A DNA stretch of 64,000 bases from Cycas panzhihuaensis (taxonomy: Eukaryota > Cycadophyta), in contig CM041465.1 of assembly GCA_023213395.1 (NCBI GenBank), positions 234,677,741 to 234,741,740 on the forward strand, read 5' to 3'. The notes under the pieces were generated by a model. That model saw only the letters and a list, made by a program, of their open reading frames with translations, ran no database searches and was not told the origin of the DNA. The position numbers and the translations under genes were made by a program. Shown here piece after piece: positions 9,601 through 20,687 of this stretch (the stretch's first letter is position 1; each line of letters starts with the position of its first letter).

Positions 9601-11287
9601 CTCGGATACTTCTTCTCCGATGGGATGTATTCGATATTTTCCAAAGGATTCGATGCGTATACATGGCTCTTACCACGGTTTCTTCTTGGGGCATTTGTCG
9701 ACAAAATGCGGTCTTCTGAGAGGTAGCAGGTGTCTTTATTACCTCCCTTTATCGGCATTCTCCTCCTTCTGAAGTAGTGCTTTCGTGGCCTTCTCCTCTT
9801 ATCATAGGATCGCTTTATCCATTTCTGCCTTTTATGTTTCTTCTCTTTTTGGTCCTTTCCGTATTTTTTGGTGTAGGAAAAGCATTGGCAGTCCTTCATG
9901 CTAATCTTATCTTTGATGGTTACCTTAATCACCTTTTTGTCCGTGCAGTAATCTGCTACACAGATTCTTATGGACTCGATGACTTCCCCCAAAAACATTT
10001 GTTGTATTGGCATGCCCCGGTGGGATAAAAATAAGTGTATTTTGTCGGGTAATGGATAAGGCATTTTGGAGATGAGATTCATTTTGACTGTTGTGTCTCC
10101 AAAGCTGGCAGACCTGTATGCCAATTTCTCGTAATCTGCCAGAAATTCGTTAAGGCCAGAAATACTTTCCAATTGCATCCCCATTAGAAGCCTTATGTCA
10201 CTTAGGTCTGAAACCTCTCTTCTGAGCCCAAAGGCCATTGCAATGGTCTTGCCTAGGCTGTTTACATCTACAGCCTGAGCCTTGGATATAGGTTTTTCAC
10301 CTGTTGGGGGCAATTCATTCATTGGGAGGTCTGAGCTGGTGGATGCATCCTTGTGTTCATCTTTTATCTCTCTAACTATCCTTTCCGGTAATGCGTCCCA
10401 CGAGTACATGAGATTGCCCTTGAACTGGGCTATTGCTGTTGATACAATTTCGGTGTCGGAGAAGTTCATACTATTCTGTACAATTTTGCATAGATGGAGC
10501 CATTCTCCTAGTCGTGTGGACCTATCCGGGTTGCTGAGACCATCAAAACTAAGAGGCAGGCTCAGCTCATTGTTTAGCTGGGCATCCCTTTTCTTAGTTG
10601 AGTCCCTGGGTCCTCCAGTCTCCATCCTGAACCTCTGGTGCGGTGTTCTTCTTTGGGAATTCCTGTTTGAATAACAAAATTCTTTCTCTTGGCTTCCCTC
10701 ACTTGATCTAGGATCTGCTTTAGTGAATTATATTTTTCTTTCTGGGTAAAAGGGGATTCCCCTATTTCCCGGATGGTTTGTAATATGAGATCATTCTGGA
10801 TGGTCAGGTTTTCTAAGTTTCGTTGGATAACCTGTATTCCTTCTCTAATATTATCGATCCTTTGTTGGGCTGTGCTCATCCATTTGGAGTGCCAGTTGCC
10901 CTGCTTTTGTTCGTGGCTGAGTGACCCTTCACCCATGATTTTAACTACTGGCTGATATTGTGTCCTCCAGTCGTTTTCTTCTGCTATGGTAAAATTCTGG
11001 AATTCGGGCCATTTGGGTGACTGGGAACATACTTTGGCTATGGAAATGTTTGTTCCTTCAGGGATCTGTATGTGGATCTGGTTGGAGGATTGTCCTTTGG
11101 TTTCTTCTATGCTTGTGCCCTTCTCCTTTTCGCGGTAGGGGACCATTTTGATGGACGCTGACTTAAGATTAGTCGGTCTTGGTGCAAACGACAAATGGCT
11201 TTTAAAGGTTCTCTTATCCTTCAGCTGGAAGTGGTCTGTATCCTTATTCTCTAGGTATTCCCTTATGGCAGGGATGTCAGAGGCCAT
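9585..11287 (-). pseudogene. Viral copy 2, capsid region
   Basis: The frame opens upstream of MASDIPAIREYL (11287) and is open to about 10600. A small indel then shifts it, and it continues from METGGPRDSTKK (10625) to 9585. It includes FLADYEKLAYRS, intact here but broken in copy 1. The basic run KRRRPRKHYFRRRR is kept. The CCHC knuckle just after it is destroyed by several small indels at 9594-9720 relative to copy 1. Function is capsid and nucleic-acid binding, inferred from order and composition. Confidence 0.8.
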
Positions 11288-11319
11288 GAATCCTTTTATA
11301 TCTACGGTTTTTCCAAACT

Positions 11320-11411
11320 CACGGGTTACGCCTGCCATCTGGTATCTGGATCCCGTGTGGGAGATTTGCATTGTCGAGGAAAGTATTGTGCAATCTGAAG
11401 ATGGCTCTTCC
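11320..11411 (-). pseudogene. Viral copy 2, movement protein 3' fragment
   Basis: This stretch is nearly identical to the end of the copy 1 movement protein (GRAIFRLHNTFLDNANLPH). It starts at the viral-copia junction, so all but the last 30 or so codons of the gene are missing. A short block near 11335 differs by several bases and a 2-bp indel from copy 1, changing the C-terminus. Confidence 0.75.
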
Positions 11412-12130
11412 CACATCTCCAGCATACGAAAGGGCCTATGCTTGGAGATTTGGATTTTCTTCTAGATTTTGGCCATTTGTTCCTAAGCCTTTATTGGTCG
11501 TGATCTAATGTTTGACCTCTCATTGCTAATGCTTCTTTTGAATAATCCTTAAAAGATTTTTGCCTTGTCTCTTTTGATAGTAGAGAAGCAATAACATCAT
11601 CAAATTCTAGGGTGGTAACAACTGTGCTACTAATCGTCATCACAAGATTATCCCAAGAATTAAGAAGTGAACATAATAGGATAATACACTTATCTTCTTT
11701 AGACATTATTACCCCAACTAAAATAAGCTAGATCACCATGGTGTTAAATACAATGAGATGATTTACAACTATATCTCCATCACTTATCCTAAGTGAGTAC
11801 AACTTTTTTCGAAGAAATAGCTTATTAACTAGGTAATTTATTTGATACAAAGCCTCTAACTTTCTCCATAGATATTTAGCCATAGACTCTATGACAACAT
11901 TCAACAACACCATGTCTAAAAGGCATAACCTTATTGAGTTGATTACCTTTCAATCAAGCTTCTTCTAGTCTTCATCACCTATAGTTGCAGGCTTTGTTCC
12001 TGCTATAGTGATCCATCGATCCTTCTCAATGAGGATATCTTCCATCTTTAGCTTCTACAACTCAAAGTTTTGGCCATTGAATTTTAAAATATCCATCTTT
12101 ATAGTGATTTCCATGATCTTCGCACTCAAG
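11412..12130 (-). pseudogene. copia-1 gag N-terminal and central part
   Basis: The translation matches copia gag: KLEALYQINYLVNKLFLRKK with HLIVFNTMV (11913-11728), SWDNLVMTISS with SLLSKETRQKS (11706-11491), then a basic linker and the first half of a CCHC knuckle (CWRCGK) ending at about 11412. The knuckle resumes at 680 with MKS, stop, C. About three codons (x-G-H) are missing between the two halves. In copia elements gag forms the virus-like particle. Stops and frameshifts are present. Confidence 0.8.
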
Positions 12131-12186
12131 TTCACTGCACAAGGCTCCCACTTACTAAATGGCTTCCCATAGAACTAAAACCCTTA

Positions 12187-12198
12187 GCTCTGATACCA
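12187..12198 (-). other. copia-1 primer-binding site
   Basis: The minus strand reads TGGTATCAGAGC, complementary to the 3' end of initiator Met-tRNA, the usual copia primer. It lies 2 nt inside the inner end of the LTR (12201). Confidence 0.85.
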
Positions 12199-12200
12199 AA

Positions 12201-12602
12201 TGAAGAGAAAATATAACCAAAGAAGCAATGTGATAATAGAACTCTAAACCATGTAAAGAATAAATAACATAAACAAATCAAATACTCAACAAATAACACT
12301 AGGAGATTTAAGTATAAGCATAGACCTTTTTTTAATCTAAGCAACAACTAAAGAATTACAGAGATGAATGAACCCCAACTCTTCTCCTAGACTCATCCAT
12401 GACCATTACATCATCTTCGTATATAACATGTGCTATTACATAAGAATATATAGACACAACATTACAAGGTACCACCTTGTGGTTTTACAATATAATGGGC
12501 ATAAACCATTAAGCCAATAAAGACCTATAAAAGACCCCAAACCCCACAAGGGGGCTTAGGTTTAATGCCTATACCCATGTAACACTTACAAAGTATTCAA
12601 CA
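12201..12602 (-). repeat. copia-1 5' LTR
   Basis: Read on the minus strand this segment begins TGTTGAATACTT (12602) and ends TCTCTTCA (12201), with TG...CA ends, directly before the primer-binding site. Its length is 402 bp. The outer boundary rests on the TGTTGAA start and on gypsy D-like sequence beginning after it. The partner LTR is outside the window, so the end is not proven. Confidence 0.6.
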
Positions 12603-13213
12603 TATCTAATAGTCTCCCTATATGCAAGACCCCTCCCTAGGAGACTGCATACCTCCTAGGCTCCTCCGTTACTACTACAAGCTCCTTACATCATCTCCCT
12701 CTCCTCGATGATCCTCCTTGAGGAACCTATCAAGCAGCCTAAACACCCTAGTTATGGGTTCATCCCATCCTTCATCTCATGATCCACTTGCACCTCTAAA
12801 AACTAGCTATTAATGAGGATAAACTATGGTGACTACTAGCTTTACTTTCTTCACTCTATCCTTCATACCACTTGTGGTATGAAGCCCCTACATTCTGATC
12901 TTTATGCGTACATATTTCTCATTCATATCATTTAGTTGATCATGTTCATGACTTTCACCACTATTTACCTTACATAGGTACGATCGTGGCATCCCCCTTA
13001 TCCACCCTCTTTCATTAAATTTTAAGGCGATGCATAGGTAGCCCCTATGCTACCCCTCTATTCTCCCTGTCCACGTGTTCTACCATGACACTTTCCACTT
13101 CCCTTAGATGATGTCGCTGCTACACTTTAATGTATGATACTAATCTTTGTGTTGCCAGCATTTGCCATTACATCACGCTTATGAGCAACAAGGCTCTACT
13201 TCCAAGGGGGTAG
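12603..13213 (+). other. Gypsy D internal 3' remnant with polypurine tract
   Basis: 12603-12800 resembles the reverse complement of the last exon of the antisense PMD gene in elements A, B and E (compare 28080-28110). The rest resembles the DNA just before the LTR in B (46885-47280 reversed) and E (59241-59540 reversed). Most of the PMD gene and the extra RNase H are therefore deleted. A polypurine tract (AAGGGGGTAG, 13204-13213) abuts the LTR. No coding capacity remains. Confidence 0.65.
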
Positions 13214-16200
13214 TGTTTCCCAGCTATCGAGAATGGACATGGGTGACTCGACTCAGGTAAGTGCAGGTATACTTCTATCCTTAGTCTTGCTAGTTTTAGG
13301 TCACTATAAGATTGTCAATAGAGGCACATTACACATTAATTGGTTGATTTTGTAATCATTATGCATCATTTGCCTGTTCATGTTGCATCTTGATACTTTA
13401 GCCTATGACGACTTGGGATACATATCCCATGACATCCAATGACCCTCTACCATATCTCCATAGTATTTCCAAGCATTTTTAGGCTCTTGTAGATTGTCCC
13501 CCATCATTTCTTAGCGTGACATAATCCCTAACACCTCGTATAGGCCTCATCGTCACCCTTATTTCTCTACTTATCTCTTTTTGGAGTCTTTTTATCATAT
13601 ATTATGGTCCTCCTAGGTCCCAAGACCCCCTCAGCATCTTGGCATTGAATTATTACCCTCTTAGGGTCTAGGACCCCCTTTTTGGAAGCCCCTAAGCTCC
13701 TCCCTTTTTTGTTTTACCTTAGTTTTAGCCACACCACTATAAACTCTATAGTTTGCCATGGTGTAACTATTTGAAAGTCTTTTTTTATCTGGCCATGGCC
13801 AATTTTATATTAAATATAAAATTGCCACATGGTGCTAGGTTATTTCCCACCCAGGGCAAACCCTAATCACCTATTGAGCTAAGGTTGGGTTTAAAAACCT
13901 AAATTTTCTCTCATTTCCCTTCTTCTTCCTCCTCTTCTCAATAAGAAAATTTTGAAACAAAGCTCCTAACTTACTGTACCTACCTCCAAGTCCTACTATC
14001 ACCTATTTTAAGGTAGATCCCTGAGTTGTAGGTCTACAGTAGTAGCTCTTGAGATAGATCTTTGTCATAAGTGTCCCACCAAGGCTGAAGCACTAATTTA
14101 TTGTTGGATGTGCTTCTTCTTCATACCATTGTAGGAATCTTCCAGTAGTCTTCTAAAGGGAACCTCCTCTCCTACTCATTTACATGGTAGATCTGCCTCA
14201 GATATGCCCTTACTAGGTACCCATAGGCCTATGTATGCTCCTTCTCTTACAACATAAGGATTCTCTTTGATTATCCTTTATATTTGTATGTGAAGTTGCC
14301 ATTCATTCTTCCATATTGGGAGGTAAACCCTCCCTTTCATTGGTTCATTTCCCTTCCACCTTGAAGTTTCCTTGAGTCCATTTTAAGGAGGTGGGAAGGA
14401 AAACACCCAACAGTGAGAGAAAGGAGCTTTAGGTAGGGTTTCACACCCTTACATCATCTCCTCAAGGGCAACCCCCTACTCCTTGCTCTTTTTTTTCTCC
14501 TAATACCTCCCTTGATCACCCAAAAACTTTTAGGGTTGAGAACTTCGTTGATTACATCATAACAGCACCTTGCATTGCCTATAGCTAGCCATTTAAACCC
14601 CTATAAAACCTAGTTATCAATACCCCTTTTGTGTTTCTTAGCCCTAGGTTTACTTTTATAAACCTTGCAAAGGTTGCACTTTGCAACTTTTATAACCTTT
14701 TTGCAAGAGTTCTTTTCATATGTAAAACTTGTTATCCTCTTTAGTATTGGTTGATTTTGGCCCTCCTTGGTTAGTCGCTTACATGCTTAGGAACACAAAG
14801 ATATTTCATTAGGAGGGTTAGCCATTCTGAGGTTACCCATCTTTCTCTCTTTCACCACCCATCCATGTATTATTGGATTGTTGTGCATACACGGTGGAAT
14901 AAAAACTAACATTACATATTTGCTAGTTTAAAAGATATGTTTTAAGATTACTTTCTTCACTACTTTCTTTTGGAAAAGCATATATATTTGTATATAATTG
15001 CTCCCACATGCATCTAATTCCACTTGGGAAAGGGCAAACCATTCATTATGTAGGTTTTATTCACTTTAGAGTAAATAAAGACCTTCATCACAGGTATATG
15101 TACCTTTCTCATCATTATTATAATACTTTGAAATTCTGTTATAAACATTCATTTCTTTTCCTTTGTTTCCTTTGCATTCGAGTATTAGGGAAGGTAAGGA
15201 AGCCTGTGTCGATATTCCTTCCACCATTTCACCTGTGACGAGGTATGTCAAGTGGATAAGCATAGATTATGAAGGAAGCAAGGAGGCCTCTGCATTGACT
15301 ATCCAGTTTATTGGTATGCTACTTCCATCTTATCCTTTTGCTCTTCGCCTTCTTCCCATTTTTTACTCCTAAAAAGAAAAAGGGAAGATTAAAGGATAAG
15401 ATAGTTTGCATTACATTGCTTGTTGCTTGCCTTGTTTGGCTATGTAGGGGAAGGATAATTTATTTGCTTAAGTAGGTGTTTCTTCCTACTAGTTATATTT
15501 TCATTGTCATCCCCTTCACTCAAACTCCTGCTTCCGCTAAGGTTTGAGTGAGATAGGATATGAGTCCTTCTACTTACATCCTACCTTTTCTTGCATGCCA
15601 TCGAGTTGACTTACATTAGCTCTCACACTCTTTTCTTTTGCTTCATGCTTACCTTTTCCTTTTTATACTTGTAAAAAGTAAGGAGAGGGAGGTTAGAATT
15701 TAGCGAAAGAGAGAGAGTGTTGCTTCATTCACTTTCCTTTCTACTTAGAAATAAAATATAAATAATAATAACTTGTAATGCCATATTGTTCCACTACATA
15801 ACCAAAACAAAGAAACAAAACACCTCACTTTGTCCCCTATATCTAGCCCTAGTCTTAGGCATAGGTTCCTTTGGGGCACCACCCCTTAAGGTCTTCCTTT
15901 TCCCTCTTAGTAAAGCCTTTCTTCGCTTTACCTTCAGCTCAAAGTTAAACTTTTAGCCCAACTTCCCTTTCATCATACGTATTGCTAGTTGCCTATTGCT
16001 TGTGTGTAAGTCTTTTCTTCTTTTGGTTAGGACTCACTCCACCATTCTCTCTTCATGGGAGGTATGTGTCTTATCATTATCCTCCTTCCTTAGCCATCCA
16101 GGATAGGAGGGTCCTTTTTGAGCCTACTCGACAAGCTGAGGAAGTCCCTCTCTTGCATATTCTCAATCGAGAAGGTGCTTACCCTGAAGGGGAGTTTGTG

Positions 16201-16353
16201 TGCCATTTATGGGTCCTAAAACCTACATTCTAATATACAGATGCCCTTTGTGGGTGATCATCTCCCTCATCCATGTAGATTATTTAGCCATGAAATTATT
16301 AGTTGTACTGGCTTGATCTTCTTAAATCTGGTGACCCTAGAGGTTTGATTATA
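13214..16353 (+). repeat. Gypsy D 3' LTR
   Basis: This 3.1-kb LTR starts TGTTTCCC after a polypurine tract and ends GATTATA, aligned with GATTGCA and GATTGTA ends in the other copies. It carries a splice-donor-like AG/GTAAGT at 13255-13262, a shortened AAACT/AGTTT palindrome at 13741-13754, and a weak TATA-like TTTAAAAA near 13890. It is the most diverged of the LTRs. DNA after 16353 resembles the spacer of element C, so D inserted in C. The other end of D lies left of the window. Confidence 0.75.
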
Positions 16354-17319
16354 GTGGCTTATTTTAATTACAAGATAGCTCAAACCTATAGGGGGTACCC
16401 ATACCATGCATGAGGATGATTGTACACCCACTGTAAGGATTCTGGCTTCCTATAGTGCATTACATTGATATACCATTGTACCATTATTTTATAATTCCAT
16501 ATATAGATATGGGAACCTAATTAGTACCTCTTAAGTTATAAGTTATACTTTTAGTTGATGGATATGGGTGTATAAAAGTTATTTGGTTCATGTTTGGTGC
16601 TATTATTTTACTTTATCCATGACTTATAGCTCACATATTAGGCATATATGATTACCCTGGTTTGATTAAGTATCTCATGTGATACTTAGGTAGAGGGATT
16701 GTATGTCCCTCGAAGGCAAGGGTGGTGCTCTTAGCTACTACATCTACATTAAGAAAAGAGCTTCAACATGAGAGGAAGGGCTCTAATTAAGGTTTTCACA
16801 CCCAAGATAGAAGAAGACTAGGCTCTCTTATAGCTCAAAGTGTCATCAAGGGTATTAGAAGGGATAAGACCTAATGGGTACGAGTATCATCAGGGGCATC
16901 AGAAGGGATAGGACTCAATGGGTGCAAGTACCCAAAGGTCCTTACTTACTCTTTTAGGGCAACAACCTGTATTTGTAGCTAAATAAAGCTACCCCCCCCA
17001 TAGGGCTTGGTCTGGCCTATGGCTAGGGATTAACTAGGAAATTAGATATGGGCATGGAGATATCTCCCTTATGGGAGGATGTCCACCACTCACAGACTGA
17101 CTGAAGGCTTAATTATTAGAGGGGAGGGGGGGGATATAACACCCTCATAAAGAGACATTATTGCCTCTTGTAATAAGTCGAGATATTGTAAAGTTTGAAT
17201 ATATGCCATGCCCCCCGTAAGGGTAGTTAACATCGTAAATGAAGGATAGTTTAGGCTCATTTTAGAGCAAAGGGAAGTTGTCCCATTTTCTATTAAGGAG
17301 AAAAGGTGTTAACCATAGA
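16354..17319 (-). other. Gypsy C spacer downstream of integrase
   Basis: The block near 16400-16500 matches the conserved noncoding block of A, B and E between integrase and the PMD gene (compare 51020-51140). The remainder matches 51140-51745. I see no convincing coding sequence. A G-rich run lies at about 17119-17135. Confidence 0.6.
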
Positions 17320-17505
17320 ACCTTTTTAGGAATTTTCCATTCACGACCTTGTCAAACTTGAGGTCCTCTAATGTGGTGATTCTATAGACATCATTGTTGA
17401 AGTTCTTGAGGACTACAAAAGTGCCCACCCATTTGGGGTCAAATTTAGATAGTTGATCATACAACTATTCTAACTTGAGGACTTGGTCCCCAAGACTTAA
17501 GGGGT
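17320..17505 (-). pseudogene. Gypsy C integrase C-terminal fragment
   Basis: On the minus strand this is the end of the pol protein: the counterpart of KWVGPFVILESLDNGAYRI and VVNRKFLKELYA in A, in order toward 17320. The frame is interrupted at 17510 by insertion of element A and resumes at 33818. This segment and 33818 onward join without gap when element A and one GAGAG copy are removed. Confidence 0.75.
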
Positions 17506-17510
17506 GAGAG
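17506..17510. repeat. Target-site duplication of gypsy A, left copy
   Basis: GAGAG lies immediately before the TGTTTCCC start of the LTR. The same five bases lie at 33813-33817 directly after the other LTR end. The empty site can be checked against element B near 51945. Confidence 0.85.
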
Positions 17511-20478
17511 TGTTTCCCAGCTACCAGGAATGGGTATGGATAGATCAATTCAGGTAAGCATAGGTATGCTTCTTGCTTTGTGCCTTTATTGTTTCTTTGG
17601 AAAGGTAGATAGAAGCATCACCTCATTGCATGATTGCCTATCATGTTCGAGTGACCACCTTGCACCTATTGCCTGATCATGCTGCTTGTTATCTTTTTAG
17701 CCTATGATGACCCATGGGACCTACCTCTCTGTGAGGTATACATCCCCGTGGTACTTTACAACCCCTCGTGCCACCTCCAAATCACCTCAAGCCTCACCTA
17801 ACTCATGTGATCCTCTCACACCTTGATCCTTCATCCTTTCATAGCACTTCTAGGAATCCTAACTCCTGATATCTCATTTGGTCTAACCTACATGTCACTC
17901 GGACTGTCCCTAGCCACATGGACAGGAGGGCCAACCCCTCCTAGACCTAACACATCTCTATTTAGGTCTCCCAGGACCCTTACCATTGCTATTTTAGCAT
18001 TCTGGACTCGCACCACTGTAAACTTAGTAGTACCATGAAGTTTACTACAGTACTGTGAAGTTTATCATGGTGTGAATGTTACTCACTACTTTTTTTATCC
18101 ACCATGGCAAGTCTCACTCTTTTTGTGGAACTGCCACATGGATAAGTTACCAAGTTAGCCCTACCCAAACCCTAATTGCTTGCTTAGGGTTAAGATGGGT
18201 ATATATCCCAAAAAGACCTCATTTTTACCTCTCTTGACTCTCCAACAATGCTTCTTACTACTACTATTTTGCTCTCTCTTCATCTCTTTTCATAAGTATG
18301 CCTGTAATGCTAGAGTTTTCTGCCATTCTAGCCTAGGATTCTCTTGAAGCAGCTATGTTATGTGGCAGAGGACTCTTCATCTAGTGTCTTCAAGTGAGAT
18401 CTCCATGCTTACCCTTCAATTTTCATCCAGCAAGTTTCTGTTACAACACCACCTTATGAGGTACCCTGCAGACCCTATAGGATCTGCCTTCTCCCATTGT
18501 TTGTAAGGGTAGATGCACCCCTAACATAGACAAATAGGTACCCCTTACTCTGGTTTTATATTTTAGCACATATTTATTCCATTAGAACCTATCTAAAAGT
18601 ATACTATCCTCTCTTTTTTGTGTTTTTGTTGTAAAAAGGGAATCTTTCTCCTATTTTTAGCTTTATTACCTCAAGATCTCTCCCATTCTTTGTTGGTTTC
18701 TCTCAAGAAAGTTATGGAATAGGGTCCATAAGGACTAGGTGAAGGGAGCTAAGGTGGGATCCATCCCTTTTTAGCCTACTCCCCAAAGACAAACCCCTTC
18801 CCATCCTTCCTCTCTTGCACCCGTGCTTCCCTTGAGCAAACTTGGAGTTGGTGAGACCCAAGCTTGTGCTAGATATCAGTATATGCAGCCCTTGTTGTGA
18901 TGGTTTCAAGCCTTTGTGCTCGCCCTTTGGGCTCTCTTTAAGCCCCAAATATCATCCAGTATCCATTTAGACCCTTGGTAAGGCTGGTGTGGTGATTCGC
19001 TGCCCATAGCGTCTTCGTTACTTAGGCATCTCTTCCACGTCCTATAACATTCATTCATGTTCTTACTTGCTACCTATAGGCTGTCATATAACCACTATAC
19101 TTTTATATCATAAGGCTGTATGGAGGTCCACTTATGGGAGGTTTAGCCATCCTAAGGCTTACCTCTCTTTCTTATTTGGCATACATTATTTTCTTTAAAG
19201 AAGAGGAGAGTTGATTTAAGTAGCAAATTCACTAACTTAAGGTACAAAACTTTAGCATTTATTTTATATCATTGCATATATATTAGCTTGTGTCTTGGCA
19301 ACCCAATTCTTGGAAGGGAAAACCCTTTGTGATTGTAGGTTTACAACAGTGTTTGTGAAGGGAAAGAATGCACTAATCTAGGTAACTCATTGTTCTTCTT
19401 TCTTCCTTCATTTTCGGCTTTCTTGCATGGTCTTTGGCTCTCTTTACTTTCCTGCTTTGTTTTTCCTTTACACAGGAAAGGTAAGGAAGACCCCACTCCA
19501 CTTTCACTTCAACTACAACTATGCATTGACTAAGTATGGGAGGGTGTACGTGGCATACAAGTGAAGCTCCCCATCAACCGCGTCACTTTCTAGGTATGCA
19601 TCATCTCCCTTCCTCTACCTCTTTCTTTTTGTGCTTTTATTAGGCATATATTTTCTTTGCATAATAAATCACATAAATATAAAAAGGGTAACAAACCAAT
19701 TTATTTACATTCACCTTGTATATGTGTGTTGCATGGTTGCTTTTACAGGAAAAGGGACATAATAGGAATTGCACCTCCCCCTTTTTCTTACCTAAACCGA
19801 AAGTGCCCCTTAGTTGGATATCAATTTAGTATGCATGCTTGATCATGCATAAAATATTTTCTTTCCTTTCTTTTCTTTGTCTTTTGTTATTAAAAAGGGA
19901 AAGAGAGAGAGGGAGTGTAGTTCTAGATTCCCCTTTATGGGCATACATGATGTCACCTTTTGGTCATCTCTTTGCCACACTCCACATATCTGACACGCAT
20001 AAGTCTCGTTATTCTTGATTAGACTTAATCCCCCTTAGCCTACATAGCGGTAAGAATCTTCCCTTCGCTATTGCCTTTTCTATTTAGATCCATCTTAGGC
20101 TAATCAACCTAAGGAGGGCCTATCCGCACTTGTCTTATACCCCTCTACCAGTTACACCTTATCCTATGTTCCTTCACTATAGGAACCCCCCTTTTGTGGG
20201 TCTCTCCTTCTCCCTTCCAGCCATCTAAGGGTGGGAGGACTTCATCCTTTGGGATTACCTGAGGTACCCCTACATGTATCTTGTCCCTTGAGACAAAAAG
20301 TAAAAGCTACTTTGAGGAAGCTGGGCACCATTCACGGGTCCCAAACTCATACTCTAGTGCATTGACACCCTGTGTGGTGTTCTCTTTTACATATAGGATT
20401 CTATCCATACTCCAGCATTGGCCGTTGACCACCGTAACCCCTACTAAGTGTAGTGACCATCCCACAAATGTGATTCCA
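17511..20478 (+). repeat. Gypsy A 5' LTR
   Basis: This 2,968-bp LTR starts TGTTTCCC and ends GATTCCA (the partner ends GATTGTA). It carries AG/GTAAGC 43 nt from its start, an AAACT-N14-AGTTT palindrome (GTAAACT 18018-18024, AGTTTAC 18039-18045), and a TATA box in GGGTATATATCCC (18197-18209). A second donor-like AAGGTAAGGAAG lies near 19477-19488. No ORF of note is present. Confidence 0.85.
18197..18209 (+). promoter_or_regulatory. TATA box in gypsy A 5' LTR
   Basis: GGGTATATATCCC is conserved at the same place in the other LTRs: 31910-31922 (A 3' LTR), and on the minus strand TATAAAT at 46157-46163 and 58523-58529. The spaced AAACT/AGTTT palindrome lies 120-190 bp upstream in each. It probably drives the genomic transcript. 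Confidence 0.6.
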
Positions 20479-20479
20479 C

Positions 20480-20497
20480 TAGCAACCATACTGGGTA
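20480..20497 (+). other. Possible gypsy A primer-binding site
   Basis: TAGCAACCATACTGGGTA starts 2 nt after the LTR and resembles the TGGCGACTCCACTGGGG-type primer site seen in many plant gypsy elements, with mostly transition differences. The match is imperfect, so the call rests mainly on position. Confidence 0.35.
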
Positions 20498-20687
20498 CAT
20501 GCCAGTAAGGGAACTAGTCTTTCTCTCTTCTTGTTGGTTTTACTACCTTTTAGTAGCTTTCTCCTTTTGTTCTTTTTGTTGGGCAACCCTCAACACATAC
20601 CTTACATTTACCTCTCTATCTTACTTCTAAGACATTGGTGAGTCTTATATGTGATGCTTCTCATGTCGCCTATGAGGTCTTCCCTCA

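Larger units (their letters stand above)
681..11411 (-). other. Endogenous pararetrovirus (Caulimoviridae) head-to-tail concatemer
   Basis: Two tandem copies of one viral genome lie on the minus strand. Equivalent positions in the copies are 6235-6239 bp apart (for example the ORF3 start at 1235 and 7470, and a capsid methionine at 5051 and 11287), which gives a monomer of about 6.24 kb. The upstream copy (copy 2) begins inside the movement protein gene near 11411. It runs through its intergenic region into copy 1, which stops inside ORF3 at 681, so about 1.72 genome units are present. Gene order and the Met-tRNA primer site are those of plant pararetroviruses. Caulimovirids have no integrase, so the copy was probably captured by DNA repair. 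The copies look about 97-98% identical by eye. I cannot assign a genus. Confidence 0.9.
1..12602 (-). mobile_element. copia-1: Ty1/copia retrotransposon split by a viral insert
   Basis: Read on the minus strand the order is LTR (12602-12201), Met-tRNA primer site, gag (to about 11412), viral insert (11411-681), then protease and pre-integrase sequence (680-1). The rest of pol and the 3' LTR lie left of the window, so its target duplication cannot be checked. Gag shows the copia phrase LFLRKKLYSLR, and the protease region shows WLIDSGA. The element sits inside gypsy element D: the sequence after 12602 is D internal DNA. Stops and frameshifts show it is inactive. Confidence 0.85.

Noticed and set aside
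12132-12347. A 71-aa hydrophobic minus-strand ORF next to copia-1 gag.
   Set aside because: It spans the primer-binding site and the inner end of the LTR and resembles no protein; chance ORF.
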